The position numbers and the translations under genes are program-made. Shown here in pieces: positions 40,453 to 49,142 of a stretch of 64,000 nucleotides of DNA. Below the pieces are notes generated by a model that worked only from the letters and a program-made list of their open reading frames with translations, searched no databases and was not told the origin of the DNA. The stretch lies in assembly GCF_003443995.1 (NCBI RefSeq), contig NZ_QWEY01000001.1, positions 620,001 through 684,000 of the forward strand, given 5' to 3'. Positions within the stretch are counted from its first letter, which is position 1. Every line of letters begins with the position of its first letter. Source of the stretch: Pseudotabrizicola alkalilacus (GTDB taxonomy: Bacteria; Pseudomonadota; Alphaproteobacteria; Rhodobacterales; Rhodobacteraceae).

Positions 40453-41604
40453 ATGCCGCATTTGCTGATGCTTGCGCCTGCGCCCGTGATCCGTCTGCCC
40501 GACGGGCGGCTGCGGCTGGATGTGAAATATGTCGAAGGCATGCGCGAGCATTGCGCGTTGTGGGATGGTCCGGTGTCGGCGGTCGTCTGGGAGGGCGCGG
40601 AGGCGGTGCCGTTCGGAGCCGATTATGCGCCGGGTGAGTTGGGCTTTGCGTTGACGGTGCTGCCTGCGGGTGCGCCGGTACCTGCCACGCAGGCCGATCT
40701 GATCGCAGCGCCTGCCGATATGGCGCAGGCGCTGGCGCTGGCCTGGGGGCCGGTGCCGGTGGTGTTTGTGGTGGAGTATACCATTGGCACCCGGCTGCGC
40801 ATCGTGGCGCTGGACCGGGGTCGGGGGATGGCGCGCAAGGGCTGGTCTGCGCTGTGGAATCTGGCGGTGGAACGGCGGCGGCGGGCGGCGTTCCGCCGGG
40901 CGGCGGGGGTGCAGTGCAATGGCTATCCGGCGCATGATGCCTATGCCGGGCTGAACGCCCGCACCCTGCTGTATCTGGACGGGCGGATGCGCGGCACGAT
41001 GATGGCCTCGGCGCAGGATATGGCGGCCAAGGCCGCACATAAGGGGCCGCTCAGGATCGTGCATTCCGGTCGGCTGGAGGCGATGAAGGGCGCGCAGGAT
41101 CTGGTGCCGGTCGCCCGCGCGCTGGTCGCGGCGGGGGTGGATTTCACGCTGGATGTGTTTGGTACCGGCGCGCTGGGGGCGGAGGTGCGGGCCGGGGCCG
41201 ACGAATTGGGCGGGCGGGTGCGGCTGCATGCGCCGGTGGATTTCGAGACCGCTCTGGTGCCGTGGATGCGCCGCCATGCCGATCTGTTCCTGAGCTGTCA
41301 CCGGCAGGCGGACCCGTCCTGCACCTATCTGGAAAGCCTGGGCTGCGGCGTGCCGGTGCTGGGCTACGCCAATGACATGTGGGGCCGTATGGCGGCAGAG
41401 ACTGGCGGCGGCTGGGCGGTGCCACTGGGCGACCGGCGGGCGCTGTCAGACCGGATCACCATGCTGGCGGACAACCGCACAGAGCTGACCCATGCTGCCA
41501 CAGCCGGGCTTGCCTTTGCGCAAGCCCATGGATTCGAGGCGGAATTTGCCGCGCGCATGGCGCATTTCGCGGCCTGTCTGCGCCCGCAACGCGCGGTGGT
41601 CTGA
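40453..41604 (+). CDS. Glycosyltransferase, GT4-like
   Basis: A 383-residue protein with a GT-B C-terminal domain. LRIVHSGRLEAMKGAQDLVPVA (in two parts, about residues 198-219), FTLDVFGTGAL and the late LESLGCGVPVLGYANDMW segment (about 296-313) match GT4 donor-binding sequence, with the usual Glu in YLESLGCG. The N-terminal acceptor domain is less typical. There is no membrane segment. It is followed after 89 nt by the large beta-helix protein gene, so both may serve surface polysaccharide; acceptor and sugar are unknown. Confidence 0.85.
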   Translation: MPHLLMLAPAPVIRLPDGRLRLDVKYVEGMREHCALWDGPVSAVVWEGAEAVPFGADYAPGELGFALTVLPAGAPVPATQADLIAAPADMAQALALAWGPVPVVFVVEYTIGTRLRIVALDRGRGMARKGWSALWNLAVERRRRAAFRRAAGVQCNGYPAHDAYAGLNARTLLYLDGRMRGTMMASAQDMAAKAAHKGPLRIVHSGRLEAMKGAQDLVPVARALVAAGVDFTLDVFGTGALGAEVRAGADELGGRVRLHAPVDFETALVPWMRRHADLFLSCHRQADPSCTYLESLGCGVPVLGYANDMWGRMAAETGGGWAVPLGDRRALSDRITMLADNRTELTHAATAGLAFAQAHGFEAEFAARMAHFAACLRPQRAVV

Positions 41605-41693
41605 GCCTGCATTAACCCTTTGTTGATAGCCCTGTTCCTCGCATGGCCGGGGAGGATTCCGCTGGCCGATGGGACCAAGCGAGGGTTTAGAAC

Positions 41694-43982
41694 ATGAACA
41701 AGGCGATTACCGACGGGCTGGTGCTGATGCCGCCTCCATTCGCAGCGGGGCTGCATCTGTGGTCGCGTGAAGACGGGCGGCCGGGGCAGGGGTCTTATGC
41801 GGGCCAGCCCAATGCGGCTTTTGTTCCGGCGGATCAGGATTTTGGCGGCGCGCTGGAGTTGCAGAAAACGCAAGCCACGCAAAAACTGCGTTGTTTCCAG
41901 CAGATTCCGATGCAGCCCGGATTGTATCTTCTGGTCCGCTTCCGGGTGAAGTGCATCTCGGGCGCTTTCCCTTCGGTGCGGATCGCGGGCTGGGCCGGGC
42001 GGTCGGACGGCAGCAATGTGCCGGGCGTCGTGCAGTCGGCACCCTCGCAGACGCTGACGCAATACGGTCAGGTGGTCGAGTTCGCAACGATCATCGGGAC
42101 CGGCTGGCGCGGCGGGGTCACGATGGCCTGGGGGCCAAGCGCGGTCTATGGCCACATCGGACTGGACCTGACCGGGCCGAATGGCGGCGTGGTGCGCATC
42201 AGTGATATCGAGATCTCGGATGTGACCGGGATCTATCTGCGCGATATCTTTGATGCGGTTGATGTGCGCGACTTCGGGGCGCGGGGCGATGGCACGACCG
42301 ATGACACGGCGGCCTTTGCCGCTGCCGACAGTGCCGCGCAGGGCCGCACCCTTACGGTGCCCGCCGGAACCTACCGCATCGCCGGCAACCTGACGATCAA
42401 CAACCCGATCCGGTTTCAGGGCACGCTGATCCAGCCCGACAATGTGCGGCTGGCCCTGACGCGCAATTATGATCTGGACACCTATACCAGCGCGTTCGGC
42501 AGCGAGCTTTTGGGCTTTCGCAAGGCCTTGCAGGCGCTGTTCTACTTTACCGACCACGTGGCGCTGGATCTGTCAGACCGCCGCGTCGATCTGGTCGCAC
42601 CGCTGGATGTCGCGGCCATCGCTGGCCTGACCACCTTTGCGCAGCGTCGGTTTCTGACCAATGGCCAGCTGAATGCAGTGGCGGGGCCGGGCTGGGATAC
42701 GGTGACGGTGAGCTCGGGCACCACCTATAACCCGGCCAACCCGACCCGGCTGACGGGCGTGGCCAATGTTGCCAACATCCCCATCGGTGCGCGGGTCAGC
42801 GGCAATGGTGTCGGGCGCGAGGTCTATGTCGTCGACAAGAACGTGGGCACCGGAACCGTCACCCTGAGCCAGGCCCTGTGGGGCGGGGCGGGCACCCGGA
42901 CGCTGACCTTTACCCGCTATAAACACCTGCTGGATTTCTCGGGCTTTGACGATCTGTCCCGGTTCGAGATCGACCGGCTGGACCTGAACTGCAACGGCCT
43001 GTGTTCGGGCGTCATGCTGCCCCGTGTCGGCCTGACGCTGCGGATTGGTGACTGCGTGTTCAACCGGCCAAAAGATCGCGGTATCACCTCGACCGGCTCG
43101 GGCTGTCAGGGTCTGATCGTCGAGGGCTGCCAGTTCTGGTCGAATGAACAGGCCATGCTGGCGCAGGACCGCACCACGATTGCGCTGAACGTCAATGCCA
43201 ATGACACCAAGATCCGCGCCAACCGCGTTGTGCGCTTTGCGCATTTCATGGTGGCCAATGGCGGCGGCCATCTGATCAGCGGCAACCACTTCTTTCAGGG
43301 TGACACTGCGGCGGCGGGCATCCGCCGCGCTGGTCTGATCGTGACTCAGACCAATCCGCGGCTGACCTTTACCGGCAACTATGTGGACAACTGCTTTATC
43401 GAATGGTCCAACGAGCACGACGCCAACCCCGATTTTGTGTCTGGGTTCAGCTTTGGCAACATGTCGATTGTGGCCAACCATTTCTTTGCCAGTGACGTGG
43501 CGCCATGGTTCCGCTGGATCGTGATCGCGCCCAAAGGTTCGGGGCAGTTTGTGCATGGCCTCAGCGTTTCGGACAACACCTTCCGCACGATCAACGGCTT
43601 TATCGACCGGGCCGAGGCGGTGGACAGCACCCATGGTACACTGGATTTCAGCCGCTTCCGCAATGTGAACTTCGGGGCGAACTCCTTCAACGGGGTCAGC
43701 CAGCTGGTGATGAACCCGCTACCGATTGTCCATACGCAGAATACGGCTGCCGATACCTGGGTGGTCGATGGCGGCGCGTTCATGCCGTTTGGCGGACGGG
43801 TGCGCAACACGCAAAGCGTGGTGGCTGACGGTGCCATCACCAACACGGCAAACGTGGCGCAATTTGTGATGCCCTTTGTCCTGAACGAACAGGGGCCAGG
43901 GCGCAATCTGGTGCATCTTCGCTGGCCAACAGCGGTCAAGGGCAAGATTTTGGCGACCATCCGCTGCGACAACCCGACCTGA
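41694..43982 (+). CDS. Right-handed beta-helix (pectate lyase-like) protein
   Basis: A 762-residue protein. About 185 N-terminal residues form a beta-rich, possibly carbohydrate-binding region. At about residues 188-212 a VRDFGARGDGTTDDTAAF segment marks the start of a GH28/Pectate_lyase_3-type beta-helix, continuing with Asn/Gly-rich rungs (NVNANDTKIRANRVVRF; GNHFFQGD; NYVDNCFIEW) to about 690. There is no signal peptide. It is like phage tailspikes and exopolysaccharide-modifying proteins, but no phage genes are nearby. Catalytic Asp pairs cannot be assigned with confidence, so enzyme activity is open. Confidence 0.82.
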   Translation: MNKAITDGLVLMPPPFAAGLHLWSREDGRPGQGSYAGQPNAAFVPADQDFGGALELQKTQATQKLRCFQQIPMQPGLYLLVRFRVKCISGAFPSVRIAGWAGRSDGSNVPGVVQSAPSQTLTQYGQVVEFATIIGTGWRGGVTMAWGPSAVYGHIGLDLTGPNGGVVRISDIEISDVTGIYLRDIFDAVDVRDFGARGDGTTDDTAAFAAADSAAQGRTLTVPAGTYRIAGNLTINNPIRFQGTLIQPDNVRLALTRNYDLDTYTSAFGSELLGFRKALQALFYFTDHVALDLSDRRVDLVAPLDVAAIAGLTTFAQRRFLTNGQLNAVAGPGWDTVTVSSGTTYNPANPTRLTGVANVANIPIGARVSGNGVGREVYVVDKNVGTGTVTLSQALWGGAGTRTLTFTRYKHLLDFSGFDDLSRFEIDRLDLNCNGLCSGVMLPRVGLTLRIGDCVFNRPKDRGITSTGSGCQGLIVEGCQFWSNEQAMLAQDRTTIALNVNANDTKIRANRVVRFAHFMVANGGGHLISGNHFFQGDTAAAGIRRAGLIVTQTNPRLTFTGNYVDNCFIEWSNEHDANPDFVSGFSFGNMSIVANHFFASDVAPWFRWIVIAPKGSGQFVHGLSVSDNTFRTINGFIDRAEAVDSTHGTLDFSRFRNVNFGANSFNGVSQLVMNPLPIVHTQNTAADTWVVDGGAFMPFGGRVRNTQSVVADGAITNTANVAQFVMPFVLNEQGPGRNLVHLRWPTAVKGKILATIRCDNPT

Positions 43983-43993
43983 CAGGCCGGGCA

Positions 43994-44035
43994 ATGACAG
44001 GAAAGGGGCGGTCCGTCGGGCCGCCCCTTTGTCAT
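43994..44035 (+). terminator. Terminator after beta-helix gene
   Basis: AAAGGGGCGGTCC (44002-44014) pairs with GGGCCGCCCCTTT (44018-44030), with outer ATGAC/GTCAT arms after a bulge. It lies 20 nt after the stop. Confidence 0.85.
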
Positions 44036-44134
44036 GCGTGCCTGCCGGTCTTTGGTTCAATCCAATTGACACACGGCGACGTGAAGCGCTTGTCTGGGGC
44101 AGACGCGTGACCGGGCCGGACAAAGACGGAAAAG

Positions 44135-45802
44135 ATGACCGACAAAACCTCAGAGCAGCCCACCAGAAACCCCGCTGAAGCCCCCCGTGACTTTTTACCC
44201 AAACTGGTGACCGTGTTGCGTGAGGGCTATTCGGCGCAGGATTTCCGCGCCGATGTTCTGGCCGGGCTGACTGTGGCTATTGTTGCCTTGCCGCTGTCGA
44301 TGGCGATCGCGATTGCCAGCGGCGTCGGGCCGGAGCGCGGGCTATATACCACCATCATCGGCGGCTTTCTGGTCTCGGCCCTTGGTGGCAGCCGGTTTCA
44401 GATCGGCGGGCCAGCGGGGGCGTTTATTGTGCTGGTCTCGGCCTGTGTCATGCAGATCGGGCTGGAGGGGCTGATCCTGGCCACTTTTATGTCGGGTCTG
44501 TTTCTGGTGGTGGCGGGCGCGCTGCGTCTGGGCACCTATATCAAGTTCATCCCCTATCCGGTGACGGTCGGCTTTACCGCCGGAATTGCGGTGATCATCT
44601 TTGCCAGCCAGATGAAGGATCTGTTCGGCCTGACCTTGACCACACAGGAACCGGCGGAAATAGTACACAAAGTCAGCGCCCTGTGGGGCGCGCGCGGCAC
44701 GGTGACCCCGGCGGCGCTTGCGGTGGCGCTTGCCACGATTGCGCTGATCCTGGGGCTAAAGCGCCTGCGTCCGGGCTGGCCGAACCTGCTGATCGCGATT
44801 GTCACGGCGGCGGCGGTGGTTGCCGTGACGGGCCTGCCGGTCGAGACCATCGGCTCGCGCTTTGGCGACCTGCCGCGCCTGCCGCCCTCGCCCGCGCTGC
44901 CGGGGCTGAGCATGGAGGCGGTGTTGGCCGCGCTGCCCTATGCGGTCAGCTTCACCCTGCTGGGCGCGATTGAATCGCTGCTGTCAGCGGTGGTGGCCGA
45001 CGGGATGAGCGGCGGGCGGCATCGCAGCAATGCCGAACTGGTGGCGCAGGGCGTGGCCAATGTCGGATCGGCGCTGTTCGGCGGATTTTGCGTCACCGGC
45101 ACCATCGCCCGCACCGCAACCAATGTGCGGGCCGGCAGCCGGGGGCCGGTGTCGGGTATGCTCCACGCACTGTTCGTGCTGGGTTTCATGCTGCTGGCGG
45201 GGCCGCTGGCGGCCTATATCCCGCTGGCGGCTCTGGCCGGATTGCTGGCGGTGGTCGCCTGGAACATGGCCGAAAAGGAAGAGTTCTGGGGCCTGCTGAA
45301 ATCGTCCAGGGGCGATGCGATGGTGGTGCTCGTGACCTTTCTGCTGGTGGTGTTCCGCGACCTGACCGAAGGCATCGTGGTGGGCTTTGCTCTGGGTGGT
45401 CTGGTGTTCATCCGGCGGATGTCCGAGGCGGCAGACGTGGAAACGGCGCAGGTCGGCACATGGTCCCCGGACGAGGGGGGCGACCGTGACCGGGTGGTGT
45501 ACCGCCTGCGCGGCCCGTATTTCTTTGGCGCGGCGGCCCGGCTGGGTGTGGTGCTGGACCGGATCGCCGATTACCCGCGCGCCTTTGTCATTGATTTTAC
45601 GGATGTGCCCTTTGTCGATTCCTCTGGGGCGCGTGCCTTTGAGCTGCTGGCGCACAAGGTGGCGCGCAAGGGCGGGCAGCTGTACCTGATCGGCACCCGC
45701 CCCGACGTGCGCCGCGATTTGCAGGCGCAGGGTGCACGCGAACCCCTGGTGCGCTTTCTGCCCGATCTGGACAGCGTCGACGCAGCCGAGGCAGCGCGTT
45801 AG
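44135..45802 (+). CDS. SulP family anion transporter with STAS domain
   Basis: A 555-residue SLC26/SulP permease. The N-terminal membrane domain (about residues 28-425) has the 7+7 inverted-repeat style, with ADVLAGLTVAIVALPLSMAIAIASG near the start and GGFCVTGTIARTATNVRAGS in the second half (parts of the anion-binding core). The C-terminal STAS domain (about 445-545) has FVIDFTDVPFVDSSGARAFELL split around the DSSG phosphorylatable Ser motif. Substrates in the family include sulfate, bicarbonate and dicarboxylates; here it cannot be told. It is monocistronic. Confidence 0.92.
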   Translation: MTDKTSEQPTRNPAEAPRDFLPKLVTVLREGYSAQDFRADVLAGLTVAIVALPLSMAIAIASGVGPERGLYTTIIGGFLVSALGGSRFQIGGPAGAFIVLVSACVMQIGLEGLILATFMSGLFLVVAGALRLGTYIKFIPYPVTVGFTAGIAVIIFASQMKDLFGLTLTTQEPAEIVHKVSALWGARGTVTPAALAVALATIALILGLKRLRPGWPNLLIAIVTAAAVVAVTGLPVETIGSRFGDLPRLPPSPALPGLSMEAVLAALPYAVSFTLLGAIESLLSAVVADGMSGGRHRSNAELVAQGVANVGSALFGGFCVTGTIARTATNVRAGSRGPVSGMLHALFVLGFMLLAGPLAAYIPLAALAGLLAVVAWNMAEKEEFWGLLKSSRGDAMVVLVTFLLVVFRDLTEGIVVGFALGGLVFIRRMSEAADVETAQVGTWSPDEGGDRDRVVYRLRGPYFFGAAARLGVVLDRIADYPRAFVIDFTDVPFVDSSGARAFELLAHKVARKGGQLYLIGTRPDVRRDLQAQGAREPLVRFLPDLDSVDAAEAAR

Positions 45803-46157
45803 CGTAACCATGATTCGGCCAATGAGCCTGCCGCCCTCCCCCCTGCGGCAGCGGGTCAAAGGTGCTGCGCTGATGCATGTTTGACGCTAGGTCATGGTTC
45901 ACGCATCTTCACCACTCTGTGAACGCGCAGCACTTTGAAAAACCTTGCCTAATTTTTGCCAATTTTCGGAAGTTTTCATTTTTGACACGTGTGTAGAAAA
46001 CTTATTTACAGAAATATCCATTTAACAAAAGGGGTTACAATAAAATTGACTGCACGTTACACTTGTTATGGGTAGAGGGTGATCCTGTTGGCATCTGCAT
46101 ATGCCGCAAGATCGCAGATGGCGGGCAAAATTCAGCCCGCGCAGGAGGAGATATCAA
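45803..46157 (+). promoter_or_regulatory. AT-rich intergenic region upstream of acs
   Basis: This 355-nt region has no gene. CTGCCGC (45828-45834) and GCGGCAG (45845-45851) form a hairpin that may end the SulP message. From about 45940 to 46070 the sequence is strikingly AT-rich for this genome. TTGACA (45982-45987) with TTTACA (46005-46010) at 17 nt is the best promoter match, and TTGACT (46046-46051) is a second -35-like box without a well-spaced -10. The acs ribosome-binding site is AGGAGGAG at 46143-46150. Confidence 0.45.
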
Positions 46158-48122
46158 ATGACAGATCAGGGTTCAGCATCGGGCGTCTACACCGCATCGG
46201 CTGATTTCATTGCCAACGCGCATCTGGATGCCGAAGGCTACGCGCGGATGTATGAGGCGTCTGTCACCGATCCGGATGCCTTCTGGGCCGATCAGGCGCA
46301 GCGGCTGGACTGGATCAAGCCCTTTACCAAGGTCAAGAACACCAGCTTTGACTATGGTAATGTGTCGATCAAATGGTTCGAGGACGGCACGCTGAACGTC
46401 AGCGCCAACTGCATCGACCGCCACATGCTGACCCGCGCCAACCAGACCGCGATCATCTGGGAACCGGACAACCCGGCCACGCCGTCGCTGCACATCACCT
46501 ATGCCCAGCTTCTGGAAAACACCTCGCGCATGGCGAATGTGCTCAAGGCGCAGGGCGTGGGCAAGGGCGACCGCGTGGTGCTGTATCTGCCGATGATCCC
46601 CGAAGCGGCCTATGCCATGCTGGCTTGCGCGCGGATCGGTGCCATCCATTCGGTCGTGTTCGCCGGCTTCTCTCCCGACGCGCTTGCCAACCGGATCAAC
46701 GACTCTGAAGCCAAGGTCGTGATCACCGCCGATTTCGCCCCGCGTGGCGGCAAGAAAACCGCGCTGAAATCCAACACCGACAAGGCACTGTTCGATTGCT
46801 CTGACAAGGTGAAATGTCTTGTGGTCAAGCACACCGGCGACCAGACCACCTGGATCGACGGGCGTGACATCGACGTAAAGGCCGAAATGGCCGCGGCAAA
46901 ACCCTATTGCGCCTATGTCGAGGTCGGGGCCGAAGACCCGCTGTTCATCCTGTATACCTCCGGCTCGACCGGGCGGCCCAAAGGGGTGGTGCACACCTCG
47001 GGCGGGTATCTTGCCTATGCGGCGATGACGCACCAATACACCTTTGATTATCACGATGGCGATGTGTTCTGGTGCACCGCCGATGTGGGCTGGGTGACTG
47101 GCCACAGCTATATCATCTACGGCCCGCTGGCGAACGGTGCGACCACCATCATGTTCGAGGGCGTGCCGACATTCCCCGATGCAGGCCGGTTCTGGGAGGT
47201 GTGCGCCAAGCACAAGGTCAGCCAGTTCTACACCGCCCCTACCGCCATCCGCAGCCTGATGGGCATGGGCACGGAATGGGTCGAAAAGCACGACCTGTCC
47301 TCGCTCAAACTGCTGGGCACCGTGGGCGAGCCGATCAACCCCGAGGCGTGGAACTGGTACAACACCCATGTCGGCAAAGGGAAATGCCCGATCGTCGACA
47401 CCTTCTGGCAGACCGAAACCGGCGGCCACCTGATCACACCGCTGCCGGGTGCGATCCCGCAAAAGCCGGGGGCGGCGACCAAGCCGTTCTTTGGCATCAA
47501 GCCCGTCGTGCTCGACCCGGCCAATGCCGAGGTGCAGACCGAGACCGCCGCCGTGGGGGTGCTGTGCATCGCGGACAGCTGGCCGGGCATGATGCGCACG
47601 CTCTGGGGCGATCACGAGCGGTTTGAAGAGGCATATTTTGCCCAGTATCGCGGTTATTACTTCACCGGCGACGGCTGCCGCCGCGACGAGGATGGCGATT
47701 ACTGGATCACCGGCCGCGTGGATGATGTGATCAACGTCTCCGGTCACCGCATGGGCACGGCCGAGGTGGAATCGGCGCTGGTGGCACATGAGGCCGTGGC
47801 CGAGGCAGCGGTGGTCGGTTACCCGCACGACATCAAGGGGCAGGGCATCTATGCCTATGTCACGCTGATGAACGGCATCGACCCGACCGACGCCCTGCGC
47901 AAAGAGCTGGAGGGCTGGGTTCGTACCGAAATCGGCCCGATTGCCAAGCCGGATCTGATCCAATGGGCGCCCGGCCTGCCGAAAACCCGCTCGGGCAAGA
48001 TCATGCGCCGCATTCTGCGCAAGATCGCCGAGAATGATTTCGCGGTCCTTGGCGATACCTCGACGCTTGCCGATCCGTCCGTGGTGGATGATCTGATCGA
48101 AAACCGGATGAACCGGGGCTGA
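46158..48122 (+). CDS. acs: Acetyl-CoA synthetase (AMP-forming)
   Basis: A 654-residue enzyme that activates acetate with ATP and CoA, releasing AMP and PPi. Visible motifs: [15 protein letters not shown] (A3 P-loop, about residue 265), [11 protein letters not shown], the WQTETGG adenine-binding segment, [21 protein letters not shown] in parts, and the C-terminal [11 protein letters not shown] with Lys614 as the catalytic and acetylation-controlled residue. The ATG at 46158 follows an excellent ribosome-binding site; the frame is open 19 codons upstream but that is leader. Adenylate kinase and a sodium:solute symporter follow on the same strand. Confidence 0.97.
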   Translation: MTDQGSASGVYTASADFIANAHLDAEGYARMYEASVTDPDAFWADQAQRLDWIKPFTKVKNTSFDYGNVSIKWFEDGTLNVSANCIDRHMLTRANQTAIIWEPDNPATPSLHITYAQLLENTSRMANVLKAQGVGKGDRVVLYLPMIPEAAYAMLACARIGAIHSVVFAGFSPDALANRINDSEAKVVITADFAPRGGKKTALKSNTDKALFDCSDKVKCLVVKHTGDQTTWIDGRDIDVKAEMAAAKPYCAYVEVGAEDPLFILYTSGSTGRPKGVVHTSGGYLAYAAMTHQYTFDYHDGDVFWCTADVGWVTGHSYIIYGPLANGATTIMFEGVPTFPDAGRFWEVCAKHKVSQFYTAPTAIRSLMGMGTEWVEKHDLSSLKLLGTVGEPINPEAWNWYNTHVGKGKCPIVDTFWQTETGGHLITPLPGAIPQKPGAATKPFFGIKPVVLDPANAEVQTETAAVGVLCIADSWPGMMRTLWGDHERFEEAYFAQYRGYYFTGDGCRRDEDGDYWITGRVDDVINVSGHRMGTAEVESALVAHEAVAEAAVVGYPHDIKGQGIYAYVTLMNGIDPTDALRKELEGWVRTEIGPIAKPDLIQWAPGLPKTRSGKIMRRILRKIAENDFAVLGDTSTLADPSVVDDLIENRMNRG

Positions 48123-48139
48123 GTGGGGAGATGCGCGAT

Positions 48140-48811
48140 ATGACCTCTCCTACCGTTGTGATCCTGCTCGGGCCTCCGGGCGCGGGCAAGGGCACGCAGG
48201 CCCGGATGCTGGAAGAAGATTTCGGTCTGGTCCAGCTGTCTACCGGCGATCTGCTGCGCGCCGCCGTTGCCTCGGGCAGCGCGGCGGGCCAGCAGGCCCG
48301 CGCGGTGATGGAGGCGGGCGGGCTGGTCAGCGATGACATCGTGCTGGCCATCCTGCGCGACCGCATGGCCCAGCCCGATGTGGCCCGTGGCATCATTCTT
48401 GACGGCTTTCCGCGCACGGACGCGCAGGCGGCGGCACTGGACGGGCTGCTGGCGGGTGCGGGCCAGCGCGTCAACGCCGCCATCAGTCTGGAAGTGGATG
48501 ACGAGGCAATGGTGGACCGCGTGGCGGGCCGCTATACCTGCGGCGGCTGCGGCGAAGGTTATCACGACACATTCAAACAACCCGCCGTTGCGGGTGTTTG
48601 CGACAAATGCGGCGGCACGGGCTTCAAGCGCCGGGCCGACGACAACGCCGGAACCGTGCGGGAAAGGTTGCGCGCCTACCACGCACAGACGGCACCGCTG
48701 ATCAGTTATTACGACGGCAAAGGCGTTCTGAAACGGATCGACGCGATGGGTGACATCGCCGCGATCCGTCAGACGCTGGGTGGCATCGTGGCAGCTGTAT
48801 CCGCGCACTAA
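48140..48811 (+). CDS. adk: Adenylate kinase, zinc-lid type
   Basis: A 223-residue nucleoside monophosphate kinase (ATP + AMP to 2 ADP). P-loop GPPGAGKGT (residues 11-19), AMP-binding LSTGDLLRAA, DGFPRT (about 88-93), and a long lid with Cys134, Cys137, Cys154 and Cys157, a complete zinc site. ATG 48140 is preferred to 48131 because GGGGAG at 48125-48130 sits at correct spacing only for the former. It is 17 nt after acs; recycling the AMP made by Acs gives a clear functional link. Rhodobacterales often also have an adk in the ribosomal-protein region, so this may be a second copy. Confidence 0.93.
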   Translation: MTSPTVVILLGPPGAGKGTQARMLEEDFGLVQLSTGDLLRAAVASGSAAGQQARAVMEAGGLVSDDIVLAILRDRMAQPDVARGIILDGFPRTDAQAAALDGLLAGAGQRVNAAISLEVDDEAMVDRVAGRYTCGGCGEGYHDTFKQPAVAGVCDKCGGTGFKRRADDNAGTVRERLRAYHAQTAPLISYYDGKGVLKRIDAMGDIAAIRQTLGGIVAAVSAH

Positions 48812-48871
48812 GGGGGGCTTGCATCCCCCCTGGGGGTGCGGGTGTGGAGACAAAACACAGGGAGTAACACT

Positions 48872-49129
48872 ATGGCGGACAGAACTTCGTCCAGCGCCTA
48901 TTGGGCAGCCAATGTGCGGGTGATCTTGATATCACTCGTCATCTGGTTCTTCTGCTCGTTCGGCCTTGGCATCATCCTGCGTCCGGCGCTGTCGGGCATC
49001 ATGGTCGGGGGCGCTGACCTTGGCTTCTGGTTTGCGCAGAACGGGTCGATCTACGTCTTTCTCGTGCTGATCTTCGCCTACGCATGGCGGATGAACAAGC
49101 TCGACAAAGAATTCGGCGTCGAAGAATAA
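48872..49129 (+). CDS. DUF4212 symporter small subunit
   Basis: An 85-residue membrane protein with two hydrophobic helices (about residues 14-38 and 49-68), matching the DUF4212 / sodium:substrate symporter small-subunit family. Its charged C-terminus is MNKLDKEFGVEE. It always partners a VC_2705-type SSS permease, which starts 13 nt downstream. The start ATG 48872 has GGGAG at 48859-48863; an upstream in-frame ATG at 48836 lacks one. Confidence 0.92.
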   Translation: MADRTSSSAYWAANVRVILISLVIWFFCSFGLGIILRPALSGIMVGGADLGFWFAQNGSIYVFLVLIFAYAWRMNKLDKEFGVEE

Positions 49130-49142
49130 GGGGCAGGGACAG

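Noticed and set aside
41694-43982. Prophage tailspike
   Set aside because: The beta-helix signature fits, but no tail, capsid, integrase or lysis genes surround it and base composition matches neighbours.
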